Translations under genes and position numbers: made by a program
Part shown: piece by piece, positions 5,166 through 5,965 of the stretch
How positions within the stretch are numbered: position 1 is the first letter of the stretch
How the letters are laid out: every line of letters begins with the position of its first letter
Assembly: GCA_012728775.1 (NCBI GenBank)
Contig: JAAYEN010000109.1
Location: forward strand, 1-5,965
DNA length: 5,965 bases
Direction of reading: 5' to 3'
DNA from: Tissierellia bacterium
GTDB lineage: Bacteria; Bacillota_A; Clostridia; Tissierellales; Peptoniphilaceae
The notes under the pieces: model-generated
What the model saw: only the letters and a program-made list of their open reading frames with translations
Told to the model about the DNA's origin: nothing
Database searches by the model: none

Positions 5166-5690
5166 TTAGAAATTGCTTTTTTCCGGTATCTCACTTATTA
5201 TTGTTGCACTTAAAACAAGAATGGCTCCTACAATTTCACCAATCCCCATCCTTTCGCGTAATAGCACTGCTGAAAGGATGATTGCCACAACCGGGTCTAT
5301 GTAACTAAACAAAGCAAAGGTCTGTGCTTTCAAATTTTTCATTGAGCCAAAATACAGGGCATAGGCAATTCCTGTATTTACTATACCAACTATAAAAAGC
5401 ATTAAAACAACAAATGGCGTAAATGCAGTCTTGGATATTGTCTCCGTGAGAAATGTATAAGGTAATAAAACTACTGTCGCCGTACCAAGTTGCATAATTG
5501 TCTTATCATAAGCAGAAATTTCCTTAATTTTCTTATTCAAAATGATAACTATAGCATAAAATAAAACCGCACCAAGTCGAAGAATAATTCCTTTTAGCTC
5601 ACTAATATCACTAAATCCAACTTTTAGAACACCTGAGATATGTATCATTCCACTCAAAGCAACCGCAATACAAGTTATCCCATTTATCCA
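5166..5690 (-). pseudogene. EamA/DMT family transporter, C-terminal half only
   Basis: The open frame encodes about 170 residues matching the second half of a 10-helix drug/metabolite transporter, whose full length is near 300. The sequence starts within the short helix ending the first EamA repeat (GITCIAVALSGMIHISGVL). It continues with five segments of the second repeat, including LFYAIVIILNKKI, the SYIDPVVAIILSAVLLRERMG signature and the final GAILVLSATIISEI helix. The N-terminal repeat is missing, replaced upstream by a phage terminase fragment in another frame. A TTG at 5657 could start translation, but no ribosome binding site precedes it. It converges on the busR-like gene with only 35 bases between stops and no clear terminator there. 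The substrate is unknown and a functional product is unlikely. Confidence 0.8.
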
Positions 5691-5826
5691 TTGGCATCCA
5701 GCGAACCGCTTGTTTGACCCACTGATTAAGCCTTAGCTGTCTAAAGGCATTCTCTTCTGCAGGGTTTTGCTTGGCTGATTCACAGGCGGCTTTTACCTTA
5801 TCAATCCCTACCGTTATGCCAAGGCT
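5675..5826 (-). pseudogene. Phage terminase large subunit, internal fragment
   Basis: About 50 residues are left: SLGITVGIDKVKAACESAKQ then NPAEENAFRQLRLNQWV and RWMPMDKWDN. This matches the segment in the middle of terminase large subunits where the ATPase domain ends (N-P-S-L-G..., then x-E-N-x-F-x-R-L-x-L-N-Q-W, then W-x-x-M-D-x-W-D). The intact protein, about 550 residues, packages phage DNA with ATP and cuts it with a C-terminal nuclease. Here the upstream part is cut off by the right IS copy at 5827 and the downstream part is lost at the junction with the EamA fragment near 5675-5700. Codons running on to 5611 after W-D-N are out-of-frame EamA sequence, and the apparent ATG at 5853 lies inside the IS. 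No functional product is expected. Confidence 0.8.
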
Positions 5827-5965
5827 TGTCCTGGTCAAGGGGAATTGTAACACCTGTGTCCAAAGTCATTAAGCAACTTGCTTTTTAGCTGGGGGCAGTC
5901 CGCCGTTGAAGGAATGAGGGCGGATGAGGTTGTACCACAGGTATGCAAAATCCGAAACCGCCGTA
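5827..5965 (-). mobile_element. 3' end of the same insertion sequence (right copy, inverted)
   Basis: The reverse complement of this stretch equals positions 1-134, with one mismatch, plus five further bases at the window edge. It carries the transposase C-terminus and the IS tip, which abuts the terminase fragment. With the left copy it makes an inverted pair whose 3' ends both face inward. Only the end of the element is inside the window. Confidence 0.75.
5869..5964 (-). CDS. IS transposase C-terminal fragment (rve type), 5' end outside window
   Basis: The minus-strand frame enters from the right edge and ends at TAA 5869-5871, giving 31 residues that begin TAVSDFAYLWYN and end PPAKKQVA. 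It is the same peptide as at the left end; the single base difference is synonymous (both codons give Lys). The catalytic core lies outside the window. Confidence 0.7.
   Translation of the reverse strand, partial: TAVSDFAYLWYNLIRPHSFNGGLPPAKKQVA

Noticed and set aside
5611..5853. An 80-codon frame that could be called a small protein
   Set aside because: It is a chimera: IS tip, terminase fragment, then EamA sequence in the wrong frame. Its ATG lies inside the IS end.

Overview
The window looks like a piece of a low-GC Clostridia-type Firmicute chromosome. The evidence is AT-rich coding sequence, strong AGGAGG-type ribosome binding sites, a TTGACA/TATAAT promoter, a SHOCT-type small gene next to a large serine recombinase, and an IS200 element. 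The genus cannot be read from the sequence. The core is one apparently intact osmoprotection module. Everything around it is mobile-element and prophage debris.

Layout. Positions 1-134 and 5827-5960 are inverted copies of one sequence, with a single mismatch. Each is the 3' end of the same rve/DDE-type insertion sequence: the last ~30 codons of the transposase plus the terminal repeat, both pointing inward. The left copy cuts off a large serine recombinase gene (minus strand, N-terminal ~43 residues left). Upstream of that lies a small SHOCT-like gene (325-540). Next comes an IS200-type element (about 541-1275) with a complete Y1/HUH transposase, hairpins at both ends and a possible tnpA leader switch. 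From 4305 down to 1333 on the minus strand runs a three-gene OpuA-type glycine betaine ABC operon: lipoprotein binding protein, permease and CBS-domain ATPase. It ends in an AT-rich hairpin. Divergent from it is a GntR-HTH/RCK_C regulator of BusR type (4483-5130). The right end holds the C-terminal half of an EamA transporter joined out of frame to a fragment of a phage terminase large subunit, which the right IS copy then cuts.

How the genes work together. The binding protein, permease and ATPase should form an importer for glycine betaine or a related compatible solute. From known BusR biology, the divergent regulator should repress the operon when cyclic di-AMP is high. The 177-bp divergent region holds a perfect-consensus promoter for the transporter, and a tandem 7-bp repeat overlaps its -35 box and spacer, which makes that repeat the best operator candidate. 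The CBS pair on the ATPase suggests a second, post-translational control.

The most notable points are the c-di-AMP/osmolyte module enclosed by inverted IS ends and phage fragments, the putative operator, the IS200 leader in which an upstream ACCTCC can mask the tnpA ribosome binding site, and the hairpin array downstream of tnpA with no tnpB. Because both window ends lie in the same repeat, this may be a whole assembly contig broken at IS copies. The long-range arrangement is therefore unproven.
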